Position numbers and translations under genes: made by a program. The notes under the pieces were generated by a model that searched no databases, was not told the origin of the DNA, and saw only the letters and a list, made by a program, of their open reading frames with translations. A stretch of 64,000 bases of DNA from Acidimicrobiaceae bacterium (lineage in GTDB: Bacteria; Actinomycetota; Acidimicrobiia; Acidimicrobiales; Ilumatobacteraceae): the NCBI GenBank assembly GCA_016722025.1, contig JADKGZ010000002.1, positions 310,001 to 374,000 on the forward strand, read 5' to 3'. Positions 1-7,812 of this stretch are shown here, in pieces. Position 1 is the stretch's first letter. Each line of letters opens with the position of its first letter.

Positions 1-204
1 GGCACCATCATCGCCGTGTACACGCTGGCGATCGCTGTGTCAGGACTGCAGCAGCTGGGCGCACCCGTCTGGTTCGAACCCGTGTTCAACGGCTCGGCGC
101 TCGTGCTCGCAGTGGCCTCGTCGCAGTGGGCGCTACGTCACCGCCAGCAGCGTGCCAAGGCCAAGGAGATGGCTACCCTCGACGAGTCGCTCGCCGCTGG
201 GTGA
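1..204 (+). CDS. C-terminal end of a sugar-type ABC transporter permease (partial)
   Basis: Reading frame 1 is open from the window edge to a TGA at 202-204, giving the last 67 residues of a protein that starts outside the window. The hydrophobic stretch ending in a basic tail (ALRHRQQRAKAKEMA) and the GTIIAVYTLAIAVSGLQ/LGAPVWFEPVFNG pattern resemble the last membrane helices of RbsC/BPD_transp_2 permeases, which move sugars such as ribose across the membrane with an ATPase and a binding protein. The ATG at 16 is internal and not the real start. The partner genes are not visible, so the substrate is unknown. Confidence 0.6.
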   Translation, partial: GTIIAVYTLAIAVSGLQQLGAPVWFEPVFNGSALVLAVASSQWALRHRQQRAKAKEMATLDESLAAG

Positions 205-222
205 GCGGGAGGCGAGCGACCG

Positions 223-1905
223 CTAGGAGCGGGCGAACTCGCGGATCACGCGGCCGGGGCGCTCGCCGGTGTTGGTGCCCTGCTCGGTGACCACCGCACC
301 GTTGACGATGGTGGCTGCGTAGCCGCGGGCACCGATCTGCAGACGACCGGCACCACCGGGGAAGTCGTTCACATAGGTGGGCTGCGCGGAGGCCAGCCGG
401 GTGATGTCGAACACGTTGACGTCGGCGAACTGGCCCACCCGCAACGTGCCGCGCTCGACCAGGCCGAGCACGCTCGCCGGCATCGACGACAGGCGGCGCA
501 CGGCCTCGGGCAGCGTGGCCAGCTGGCGATCGCGCTGCCAGTACGACAGGTAGTGCGTGCTCATGTCGGCATCGCAGATCTGGCCGGCGTGCGCGCCCGT
601 GTCGGCCAGGCCGGGATACACGTGATCCATCGCCAGCACCTGCTCGAGGCCGTCGACGTTGCGGTTGAAGAACCAGGTGTTGAACAGCTCGTGCCCGTCA
701 CTGGCGATCAACCGATCGATGACGAAGTCGACCGGGTGCACGCCCAACGCTTCGGCGCGTTGCGCCACCGAGCGGCCGTTGGTCTCGCTGTAGTCGGGCG
801 ACGGCCCGGTGCCCAGCGGGTAGATGTGGTTGGCGTCGTACCAGAGGCCCTTTGCCTTGCCTTCCTCCACCAAACCGGCGCGCACCACGGGGTCCTTCAG
901 CGCGGCCACACGGTCGGCCAAGGTGGGCAAGGCCATCAGCGCCTTCCACTGCTGGCCCTTCACCGGCGAGATCTGCGCCAGACCGCACAGCGAGCCACTG
1001 GGCCGCGTCTGGCTGGCCATCGTCATCCGGCCGACGTTGGCATTGGTGTCGGCGAGGAACTTGCCGAACATCTCGACACCGGAGTTGCCACTGTTGCCGG
1101 CACCGCCGGAGAACAGCACGTCGCCGCACGAACGGGCCATCTCGCGCAGCAGCTCGATCTCGAAACCGGGCTTGGTCATGAAGTCGTTGACCGCCTGGAA
1201 CAGGCCGCCGCCGGCGGCGTTCATGCCGTCGGCCACGGCCAGGTACTCGTCGAGCGGGGCAAGCGTGCCCGGCACGTAGCGACCGTCGGGCACCACGTGC
1301 AGCAGGATGCGCGACGTGGAGAAGCCGACGGCGCCACCCGCCACGGACTCCTCGGCGATGTCGCGCATGCGGTTCAGTTCCTCGGGCGTGGGTGGCTCGT
1401 CGGTGAGCGAGCGCTCGCCCATCACGTGGTACCGCACCGCGCAGTGACCCACCATCCCGACGATGTTGAGCGCCGGCCGCATCTTCTGCACCGCGTCGAG
1501 GTACTCGGGGTACGTGGTCCAATCCCAGCTGAGGCCGTTGAGGATGGCATCGCGCGGCACGTCCTCCACGCTCTCCATCATCTCCGCCAGGAACACGCGG
1601 TCGTCGGGCGCCACCGGCGCGAACGTGACGCCGCAGTTGCCGATGAGCACCGTGGTGACGCCGTGCCACGAGCTGGAGGTCATCAACGGATCCCACGCCA
1701 CCTGCGCATCGAGGTGCGTGTGCAGATCGATGAAGCCGGGCGAGACGATCAGGCCGGTGGCGTCGATCTCGCGAGTTGCCGTCGCCGACGACAGGTCGCC
1801 GATGGCCGAGATGCGATCGCCGTCGATGGCGACATCGGCCCGGTAGCCGGCCACGCCCGTGCCATCGACGATCGTGCCGTTGCGGATGATCAAGTCGTGT
1901 GCCAC
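223..1905 (-). CDS. N-acyl-D-amino-acid deacylase (D-aminoacylase-type amidohydrolase)
   Basis: A 560-residue cytoplasmic amidohydrolase expected to cleave N-acyl-D-amino acids with a bound metal. The N-terminal strand (LIIRNGTIVDGTG), the metal-binding HTHLDAQ, the family-typical GNCGVTFAP with its cysteine, and the GHCAVRYHVMG segment all fit the D-aminoacylase branch, as does the length. The GTG start at 1903-1905 has a strong GAGGAGG ribosome binding site five bases upstream on the minus strand. It runs convergently with the partial permease and stands alone. Related enzymes also act on other acylated amides, so the substrate is inferred from family only. Confidence 0.85.
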   Translation of the reverse strand: MAHDLIIRNGTIVDGTGVAGYRADVAIDGDRISAIGDLSSATATREIDATGLIVSPGFIDLHTHLDAQVAWDPLMTSSSWHGVTTVLIGNCGVTFAPVAPDDRVFLAEMMESVEDVPRDAILNGLSWDWTTYPEYLDAVQKMRPALNIVGMVGHCAVRYHVMGERSLTDEPPTPEELNRMRDIAEESVAGGAVGFSTSRILLHVVPDGRYVPGTLAPLDEYLAVADGMNAAGGGLFQAVNDFMTKPGFEIELLREMARSCGDVLFSGGAGNSGNSGVEMFGKFLADTNANVGRMTMASQTRPSGSLCGLAQISPVKGQQWKALMALPTLADRVAALKDPVVRAGLVEEGKAKGLWYDANHIYPLGTGPSPDYSETNGRSVAQRAEALGVHPVDFVIDRLIASDGHELFNTWFFNRNVDGLEQVLAMDHVYPGLADTGAHAGQICDADMSTHYLSYWQRDRQLATLPEAVRRLSSMPASVLGLVERGTLRVGQFADVNVFDITRLASAQPTYVNDFPGGAGRLQIGARGYAATIVNGAVVTEQGTNTGERPGRVIREFARS

Positions 1906-1997
1906 AGGGCCTCCTCAGGTGCAGTGGTCGGATGCTACGACCGGCCGCCGAAACTTGCCGAGGCAGGCGACCGGTCGAGCATCATGGCAGGCACTGA

Positions 1998-2432
1998 TCA
2001 GCCGCCGAGTTGGCTGGTCGTGAAGACCTCCTGCCCATCGACGGTGCCGACGAAGCTTCCGCTGAGCGACACCACCGACGCCCCAGGGAGCTCGTCGGTC
2101 GCGCCAGCGAGGGATGCCGCGCCACCGTCCTGGGTGGTGCCGGTGCAGGCGATCTCGATGCTGTCAGCGCCATCGGTGACGGTGGCGGTGCACGTCAGTG
2201 GCCCATCGAGCGCATACCCCGCTTTCGTGAACTGCTCCTCTCCCTGCTGAGTCGCGATGTTCCTGACCAGCGCTTCTGCGGCGTTGTCGGCCAGGTCGCC
2301 GGCGGCCTCGCCCACGTCGGTGGCCGCGTTCTGCAGATCGGTGGCCATGGAGGTTCGGGTGTCGTCGCTGCAGCCGGCCGCGGCGAGCGCCCCGACGAGG
2401 GCGACCGTGATGAAGATGCGTCGTGTGTTCAT
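1998..2432 (-). CDS. Small lipoprotein of unknown function
   Basis: A 144-residue protein with a lipoprotein signal peptide: basic MNTRR, hydrophobic core, lipobox AAAGC at about residues 17-21, so it should be anchored outside the membrane. The mature part starts with a helical alanine-rich segment, followed by a beta-rich domain with two cysteines (LTCTATV and IEIACTG) that resembles DUF4333-type domains of actinobacterial lipoproteins. The frame stays open further upstream, but the signal peptide fixes the start at 2430-2432, behind a GGGGAA element. Function is not recognisable. Confidence 0.65.
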   Translation of the reverse strand: MNTRRIFITVALVGALAAAGCSDDTRTSMATDLQNAATDVGEAAGDLADNAAEALVRNIATQQGEEQFTKAGYALDGPLTCTATVTDGADSIEIACTGTTQDGGAASLAGATDELPGASVVSLSGSFVGTVDGQEVFTTSQLGG

Positions 2433-2552
2433 GCTCGGGTGTTCCCCGCGGGCATGAACACCAAACCTGGCGGCCGGACCGGCCGCTCCACTGCGAGGGT
2501 TCGAAACCGCCCCTGGTGGGTAGGTCTCGGCGACACGATCACGGAGGTGCGC

Positions 2553-2810
2553 ATGAAGGACGATGACGATGTGGCACGGAACAGCGGTGCGGTGCACCGA
2601 CGAGACTTGGCCCGTGTGGTGCAACTGCTGGTGGTGGTGCTCCTCGTCGGGGCGCTCGTCGCGGTGGCACTCGACAACCGCAACGACGTACGCATCGGCT
2701 ACGTCGTCGGTGACGCCACCGGGCCGATCTGGCTCGTGATCCTCGTTGCCGGCCTTGGTGGGCTGGTCGTTGGGTGGCTGGTCAGGCATCGCCCACGCAG
2801 CCGCGAATGA
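2553..2810 (+). CDS. LapA-like (DUF1049) small membrane protein
   Basis: An 85-residue protein: charged N-terminus (MKDDDD), a helix at about residues 22-42, a short loop with DNRNDVRIGYVVGD, and a second helix at about 55-77 ending in basic RHRPRSRE. This two-helix plan with the N-x-V-x-I strand between the helices matches LipA/LapA-domain proteins (DUF1049), whose role in actinobacteria is not settled. A GGAGG site lies seven bases before the ATG. It is divergent from the lipoprotein at 1998-2432. Confidence 0.6.
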   Translation: MKDDDDVARNSGAVHRRDLARVVQLLVVVLLVGALVAVALDNRNDVRIGYVVGDATGPIWLVILVAGLGGLVVGWLVRHRPRSRE

Positions 2811-2865
2811 TCGACGCCGATCCTCAGCCTTGTTTGGCAACACCCGTCAGCGGGTACCAACGGTC

Positions 2866-2945
2866 ATGACCACCATTCTGATTATCGTCGTTGTCGTCCT
2901 CTTGCTCGGCGGCGGTGGCTTCGGCTTCTCCGTCGCGGCCGCTGA
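2866..2945 (+). CDS. Possible 26-residue membrane microprotein, frame broken by one base
   Basis: From the ATG at 2866 the sequence codes for MTTILIIVVVVLLLGGGGFG, a single membrane helix. Adding one C near 2930 would let it end as FSRRGR followed by TGA at 2943-2945, which is the shape of small actinobacterial hydrophobic proteins with a GGGG-Y/F-G-Y/F-S-RR ending. Without the extra base the frame runs into the 12-bp repeats and over the start of the next gene. Real existence and the indel are both inferred. Confidence 0.3.
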
Positions 2946-3000
2946 CCGCTCACTGACCGCCACACCGGACCTGTACGGCAGGTCCCTGCACAACGACCTA

Positions 3001-3060
3001 CCTGCACGACGGCCCGCACGACGCCCTGCACGTCGGCCTGCACGACGACCTGCACGACAA
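3001..3060. repeat. Five tandem copies of a 12-bp repeat
   Basis: Five 12-bp units of the form CCTGCACGACGG follow each other at 3001, 3013, 3025, 3037 and 3049 with one or two differences per copy; a degenerate copy lies at 2985. They occupy most of the space before the promoter of the PfkB fusion gene. The unit is too short and too similar throughout to be a CRISPR. Confidence 0.8.
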
Positions 3061-3066
3061 CGCTCG

Positions 3067-3072
3067 TACAGT
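3067..3072 (+). promoter_or_regulatory. Leaderless -10 box before the PfkB fusion gene
   Basis: TACAGT lies seven bases before the GTG at 3080, with no ribosome binding site between. The spacing matches other leaderless starts in this window and is the reason for choosing 3080 over the GTG at 3071. Confidence 0.45.
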
Positions 3073-3079
3073 GCAGCAC

Positions 3080-4699
3080 GTGACATGGGCCGAACGATGG
3101 TTGCGCGCAGAGAGCGGCGACCGACCGCGGCTGCTGGTGGTGGGCGGCGCATCGCTGGACATCATCCACGTCAAGGGCCAGCCGACACCGACGCCGGGCG
3201 GCGCCGGGCTCTACACCGCCCTCGCTGCCGCGCGTGCCGGCGCCGATGTGACGATGCTCGCTCCCGTGCCACACCCGATGCCGCGCGAGCTGGCGCCCGC
3301 GCTCGATCGCATCCGCTGGATCGGGCCTGAGGTTCCCCTCGACGGTCTGCCTCGCTTCGAGATCGCCTACGACGACTCCGGCGCCGTCACCTTGTTCCGC
3401 GAACACCTCGGCGCCGAGCCCGACATGACACCGGCGCTGCTCGACGCGATCGACGACCTACCCGGCTGCGCGTACTGCGTGCCGTTCCTCGATGCCCGTC
3501 TGCAGCAAGCGTTCATCCGTGCACTGGCCGCCCGCGGGTGCCTCACCGTTGCGTCCACCTATGGCAAAGCCGTGCGCAACGAGACACACGTCGTGCGCAC
3601 CACGCAAGCGCTGGCCGACCTGTTCTTCTGCAACGACGACGAAGCAGCGCTGCTCTTCGGCGACCACGACACACCACCACCTGCCGGCCACCTGCGCTAC
3701 GTCACTCGCGGGTCGCGCGGCGCCACCGTGCACCAGGGCAGCCACCGCACCGACATCGACGGCACCCGCGTGGCCGCGCTCGACCCCACCGGTGCAGGCG
3801 ACACATTCTGCGGCACCACCATTGCGCGGCTGCTGGCGGGCGACCACCCGGTGGTCGCAGCCCACCTCGGCAATGCTGCCGCCGCCGAGATGGTCACCAT
3901 GGTCGGCCCCACCGCACTGTGGGCGCCAGCGCCGCCACCGGCCCCGCCCGCCGACACCCGCGTTCGAGTCGACCATGCCGCGGTGCAGCGCTTGGGAACG
4001 CTCATCCGCGGTCTGCCCGACCTCGACGGGTTCCCCTTCGTCGGCGACTTGTTCCCTGCAGTCGGCGATCCGGCAGCGCTGGAGTGGTTCGGTGCAGCCA
4101 CCGTGCAGCAGTTCGGATTCTGGTTCGCCGAGGGCGGCACGTACGCGCGGCCGATGATCGCCACCATCGACGGCCACGAACGCAAGGGCAGTGACTACCT
4201 GTGGGCGCACTACCAGCGCTGGCAGCGCGACGACCCGATGTGCATGACCCCTCATCGCCAGGCAGGTCTGACGGCCGCCGAGTGGTCGCGCACTGCTGCC
4301 GACGACAACGGAGCCGACCCGTACCCCGACCCTGCGGCGTGCCTCGCACTCGCCCGCGCGTACGGCGACAGCCTGATCACCATCGGGATCTCACCCGCCG
4401 AGATGGTTGCCGCTGCCGCTGCAACACCGCGGCCGATGCGCGCACTGTTGCGGCTGCTCGACCACGTGGGCGGCTACCGCGAAGACCCGTATCGCAAGAA
4501 GGCTGCACTGCTGGCGGTCATCCTGCGCCAGCGGCCAGAGGCATGGTTGCCAACCGTGGCGGGTGACGATGCGCCGCCGATCGTCGACTACCACGTGCAA
4601 CGCACCAGCCTGCGCACCGGCGTCGTCACCATCACCGACCCTGGCCGAGCTGTTCCAACCCGTGTTCCGCACCACCGCGTACTGAACGCAGCCGAATGA
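3080..4699 (+). CDS. PfkB-family kinase fused to a queuosine-salvage (Qng1/DUF2419)-like domain
   Basis: A 539-residue two-domain protein. Residues about 15-285 are a PfkB/ribokinase-type kinase: LLVVGGASLDIIHV strand, TPGGAGLYTALAAARAGADV first signature, and DPTGAGDTF second signature near residue 235 with the catalytic Asp at about 241. Residues about 297-520 look like the queuosine-salvage glycosylase fold: QFGFWFAEG, GSDYLWAHYQRWQ, YRKKAALLAVILR and IVDYHVQRTSLRTG, lining up in order with NFSFW, YSGYWSLCAAVNRA, FYKRAQIL and MFADYRLPQ of eukaryotic Qng1. The DY pair (about 503-504) matches the catalytic Asp region as I recall it. A kinase that makes a nucleotide plus a glycosylase acting on nucleoside 5'-phosphates would be a logical pair; this is inference. 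The 3' end after 4620 may carry an indel, because other frames continue with protein-like sequence. Confidence 0.6.
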   Translation: MTWAERWLRAESGDRPRLLVVGGASLDIIHVKGQPTPTPGGAGLYTALAAARAGADVTMLAPVPHPMPRELAPALDRIRWIGPEVPLDGLPRFEIAYDDSGAVTLFREHLGAEPDMTPALLDAIDDLPGCAYCVPFLDARLQQAFIRALAARGCLTVASTYGKAVRNETHVVRTTQALADLFFCNDDEAALLFGDHDTPPPAGHLRYVTRGSRGATVHQGSHRTDIDGTRVAALDPTGAGDTFCGTTIARLLAGDHPVVAAHLGNAAAAEMVTMVGPTALWAPAPPPAPPADTRVRVDHAAVQRLGTLIRGLPDLDGFPFVGDLFPAVGDPAALEWFGAATVQQFGFWFAEGGTYARPMIATIDGHERKGSDYLWAHYQRWQRDDPMCMTPHRQAGLTAAEWSRTAADDNGADPYPDPAACLALARAYGDSLITIGISPAEMVAAAAATPRPMRALLRLLDHVGGYREDPYRKKAALLAVILRQRPEAWLPTVAGDDAPPIVDYHVQRTSLRTGVVTITDPGRAVPTRVPHHRVLNAAE

Positions 4700-4899
4700 G
4701 TGCGGTTCGAGGTCGATGCCGCTGACCCGGAGTGTGCCGACGGACCGACGCCGACCAGCCCGGGAGCCATCGTGGCCGTTCGCCTCTTGAGTCGCGCCGG
4801 CACTCGCCGCATAGTGGTGGTGGAAAGCACATCGTGACGTTTCGGCGCGCATGGGCAACTGCCCACGCCGGCCCTTGCGGCACAGGAAGGAGCATTCCA

Positions 4900-5685
4900 G
4901 TGCGTTGCACACAGAGGTCCATCGTCTTGCTCGCCGCGCTCGCCCTGCTCGGGGCATGCAGCGACGATTCATCCAGCAGCGACACCACCGCCGGCTCGTC
5001 CACGCTGCCGGCCACCACCGAGGCCGCCACCACCACCACGCCGGTCACCACCACACCGGCCACCACCACGCCCACCACCACCAGTCCGGCCACCACCGCG
5101 GTGGCGAGCACGACGGTGCCCGCCGCGCCGCAGCCGGCGATCTGGCCGGCGGCCGACGTGGTGTTCACCACTCCGGAGGCCGCTGCAACCGACTTCCTCG
5201 CGGCCGTCTTCGGCGAGGGACCGGTGCTCGGTGAGTTCCAGGCCGGCGATCAGCGCAGCGGCGAGTTCGAGGTGTTCGCCTCGGTCGACGGCGCTGCAAT
5301 CGGCGAGCCCCGCAGCCTGCTGCTGCTGCGCCAGCTCGGCCCGTCCAACGGCTGGTTCGTGCTCTCTGCGGTGAGCGACGTCGCGACGGTCACCACACCA
5401 GAACCGATGGTCGCCGTACCCGCGGCGCCGTTGACGGTGAAGGGGGTCGGCACCGGGTTCGAAGCGACGATCGTGGTGAGTGCGTTCGTCGTCGGCGATG
5501 CTGCCACCGAGTTCGACCGTGAAGTCACGATGGCCGGGAACCTTGGCGAGGCGTTGCCCTACACGGTGACACTCGACCTGACCACCGCGTCACCCGGTCA
5601 GCTCATCGTGCTGCTGGTGCGCGGCGGAACCGGTCTCGAGACCGACCCGGGCGACTTCGCCGCCGTCCCCGTCGTCATCGGCTGA
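4900..5685 (+). CDS. Secreted lipoprotein with Thr-rich linker and Gmad2-like domain
   Basis: A 261-residue lipoprotein. The signal peptide ends in lipobox LLGAC, followed by a Ser/Asp stretch and a long Thr/Pro/Ala linker (about residues 25-75) typical of cell-wall-spanning actinobacterial proteins. A middle domain follows, then a C-terminal beta-rich domain from about residue 180 (GTGFEATIVVSAFVVGD onwards) that resembles the immunoglobulin-like Gmad2 domain. GTG at 4900 is chosen because AGGAAGG precedes it by about ten bases and the signal peptide begins there. No enzyme motif is visible. It ends seven bases from the convergent acidic repeat gene. Confidence 0.6.
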   Translation: MRCTQRSIVLLAALALLGACSDDSSSSDTTAGSSTLPATTEAATTTTPVTTTPATTTPTTTSPATTAVASTTVPAAPQPAIWPAADVVFTTPEAAATDFLAAVFGEGPVLGEFQAGDQRSGEFEVFASVDGAAIGEPRSLLLLRQLGPSNGWFVLSAVSDVATVTTPEPMVAVPAAPLTVKGVGTGFEATIVVSAFVVGDAATEFDREVTMAGNLGEALPYTVTLDLTTASPGQLIVLLVRGGTGLETDPGDFAAVPVVIG

Positions 5686-5691
5686 CTGGCG

Positions 5692-7260
5692 TCACTCGGT
5701 GTACTCGACCTCCGTGTAGCCGGTGTCGATGTACTCGACGCCGCTGTCGTCGGCCACCTCGTTCACCGACTCGGAGTAGGCCGGCTCGTCGTAGCCGAGC
5801 GCCGGCTCGATGATCTCCGGCTCGAACGTCGCTGACTCGTAGGTCGCTGACTCGAAGGTCGCCGACTCGTAGGTCGCTGACTCGACGGTGTCCATCTCGA
5901 CGACCTTCTCCTCGAACTCGACCGCGGGCGGCACGTCAACGTCGGTCTCGACGACCCCCGGCTCGAAGATGTCCGGCTCGACGACCTCCGGTTCGCCGAA
6001 CTCGATCTCGACGACCTTCTCCTTGAAGACGACGGAGGGCGGCACGTCCACGTGCTTCTGCTGCACGGAATTGTCGTCCGGCTGCACCACCTGAGGCTGG
6101 TGCTCGGGCTCCACGACCTCCGGCCGGTAGTCGGGGGTCAACATGTCGAACGCCACGACGTCGTCGGCCACGACCGGCTCGTCGCGCAGGTCGAAGGTGA
6201 CGCTGTCGCCGCCCGTCACCGGGTCGAAACCGGGGGCGACGAGCTTGCCCTCGTCGCTGAAGGTGACCCGGTTGACATCGTCGCCTTCCGCATCGGTGCC
6301 CAGCTCCCACGTGCCCCCCACCTTGCCGGTGGCCGATGCGCCGCCGACGGCGAGCGTGCCCTCGAGGCTCTCGCCGAGGATGAGCTCCTCCCCCAGCGGG
6401 CCGGTCGTGTACGCCACGCTCTGCGTCTGCTGCACCGATGCCACGGTCTGGCCGGCCACCTTGCCCACCGCGGTGTCGGTGCGCTGCAGCCCGACGGTGG
6501 TCTGCCCATCGACCTCACCGAACGAGAAGTCGGCCGACGACTTCACCTCCACCTCTGCTGCGTCCATCCCCGGGGCAACTTCACCGATGCCCACACCGGC
6601 CGACACGTCGGGCCCCACGTTGACCCGGTATCCGTGCTCGCCCTTGTCCTCGTAGCCGGCGTGCGTGCCGCCCTTCAGGTCGATCCCGTCGACCTTGGCG
6701 CCGGCCATGGCCGAGTAGTTCAGCTTGAAGCCGTCGTCGGTCTTCACGTACGACGTGGCCTCCTCGGCGCTCACCATCACACCGTCGATCGGGATGGTGA
6801 GCTTGGCGGCGGTGCTCACCTCCTGCAGCTCGCCATCGGCGTCGACCGCAACCTTGCCCTTGAGCAGCGGCGCAGCGCCCCAGTCGATTCCCGCCTGCCC
6901 TTCCGCGCTCGCGCCCTTGGCGTCGTCCCAATCGCCCTTCAGCGAGGTGAGCGCGCCCTCGATCTTCACCGACATGTGCCCATCGCCGTCGTCGAGATCG
7001 ATGTCCACCTTCGGCAGGCCCATCGCCGAGGTGACGAACCCCACCGGGTCGGCCTCGAAGTCGGCCTCGACCTTCGTCGCCACGTCGGCCGCAGTGCCGG
7101 CCACCCCCTCGACGACGTCGTCGAACACGTCGCCGGCGGCATCGCTTGCCGCGTCGAACGCATCGAACACCGCCGTGAGCGCGTCGGGATCTCCTTCGAT
7201 CATGCCTGCCGGCGCATCTGCTGCGACCGCAACCTCATCGTCGTCGTCGAACACACCCAT
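5692..7260 (-). CDS. Acidic, repeat-bearing protein of unknown function
   Basis: A 522-residue protein I do not recognise. It has no signal peptide or membrane helix and starts MGVFDDDDEVAV behind a GAGGAGG site. Residues about 85-380 are beta-rich and Gly/Val/Asp-rich, with repeating strands such as GQTTVGLQRTDTAVGKVAGQ. Residues about 380-522 are extremely acidic and low in complexity: two related blocks (DVPPSVVFKEKVVEIEFGEP and DVPPAVEFEEKVVEMD), then four ESATY/ESATF pentapeptides coded by 15-bp repeats, then a Tyr/Glu tail. It could be a structural or surface-associated protein exported by another route; that is a guess. It stands alone between convergent and same-strand neighbours. Confidence 0.65.
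   Translation of the reverse strand: MGVFDDDDEVAVAADAPAGMIEGDPDALTAVFDAFDAASDAAGDVFDDVVEGVAGTAADVATKVEADFEADPVGFVTSAMGLPKVDIDLDDGDGHMSVKIEGALTSLKGDWDDAKGASAEGQAGIDWGAAPLLKGKVAVDADGELQEVSTAAKLTIPIDGVMVSAEEATSYVKTDDGFKLNYSAMAGAKVDGIDLKGGTHAGYEDKGEHGYRVNVGPDVSAGVGIGEVAPGMDAAEVEVKSSADFSFGEVDGQTTVGLQRTDTAVGKVAGQTVASVQQTQSVAYTTGPLGEELILGESLEGTLAVGGASATGKVGGTWELGTDAEGDDVNRVTFSDEGKLVAPGFDPVTGGDSVTFDLRDEPVVADDVVAFDMLTPDYRPEVVEPEHQPQVVQPDDNSVQQKHVDVPPSVVFKEKVVEIEFGEPEVVEPDIFEPGVVETDVDVPPAVEFEEKVVEMDTVESATYESATFESATYESATFEPEIIEPALGYDEPAYSESVNEVADDSGVEYIDTGYTEVEYTE
5829..5888. repeat. Four 15-bp tandem repeats coding ESATY/F
   Basis: Units start at 5829, 5844, 5859 and 5874, each a variant of GTCGCTGACTCGTAG. 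They lie in frame in the acidic protein and code alternately for ESATY and ESATF, so copy changes would leave the frame intact. Confidence 0.85.
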
Positions 7261-7383
7261 GGCTCGTCCTCCTCGTCAACGCCGACATGGGCGCACAGGC
7301 CCCGGCACATGCAAGGTAGGCACGGTCGGTGCCGTGCCGCCATCGGGAGAATTCCCGGTTTTCGGCGATCGAGGCCGGCAGCC

Positions 7384-7770
7384 TCAGCCCAGCGTGAGCA
7401 CGACGGCGCACACGACGGGCTCGGGCTTGCGACGGATCTGGCGCCACAGCTCGCCCACCTTGAACAACTTCACCATCAGCGAGTACTTGCCGGTGATCGC
7501 ATCGCGCACGGGTTGCGCGTCGGCCCCCAGCATCACGGCCGCGCTGGCCTCGACCACGGCCGAACCGTGCTTGACGGTGCCCTTCACGCTGCACGGTTGC
7601 AACGTCACCCTGGGGTTGTTGCGGATGCGCTTCACCTTGCCGGAGCCGTCTTCAGTGGTGAACCCGGCGGTGCCATCGGCCAGCGGGGCGATCCACACCG
7701 GCGACGACACGGCATCGCCGTTCTTGCGGAACGTGGTGATCAGAACGTACTTCTCGTCGGAGATGGACAT
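7384..7770 (-). CDS. PPOX-class split-barrel protein, probable F420-dependent oxidoreductase
   Basis: A 128-residue split beta-barrel protein. Features are YVLITTFRKNGDAVSSPVWIAPL, GSGKVKRIRNNPRVTLQPC and the final strand block, matching the Rv1155/TIGR03666-type branch that uses coenzyme F420 rather than FMN in actinobacteria; cofactor use is inferred. A GTG at 7773 is in frame, but ATG at 7770 is preferred because TAGCGT lies six bases upstream on the minus strand, the usual leaderless spacing here. Divergent from the ATPase at 7813, with the two -10 boxes only about 20 bases apart. Confidence 0.7.
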   Translation of the reverse strand: MSISDEKYVLITTFRKNGDAVSSPVWIAPLADGTAGFTTEDGSGKVKRIRNNPRVTLQPCSVKGTVKHGSAVVEASAAVMLGADAQPVRDAITGKYSLMVKLFKVGELWRQIRRKPEPVVCAVVLTLG

Positions 7771-7776
7771 CACTTC

Positions 7777-7782
7777 ACGCTA
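7777..7782 (-). promoter_or_regulatory. Leaderless -10 box for the 7384-7770 gene
   Basis: TAGCGT on the minus strand, six bases before the ATG at 7770. Confidence 0.4.
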
Positions 7783-7800
7783 CCCAGCCGAGCACCGGGC

Positions 7801-7806
7801 TAGTTT
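7801..7806 (+). promoter_or_regulatory. Leaderless -10 box for the CtpE-like ATPase
   Basis: TAGTTT, six bases before GTG 7813; no ribosome binding site is present. Confidence 0.4.
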
Positions 7807-7812
7807 CGGCGG

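Noticed and set aside
553..2250. 565-residue plus-strand frame over the D-aminoacylase gene
   Set aside because: Antisense shadow of a gene with complete amidohydrolase motifs and a ribosome binding site.
2490..2520. T-arm-like GGGTTCGAAACC sequence suggesting a tRNA
   Set aside because: The flanking bases do not pair as a T-stem and no acceptor, D or anticodon arms surround it.
3001..3060. CRISPR-like array of short repeats
   Set aside because: Units of 12 bp lie head to tail with no spacers and no cas genes are near.
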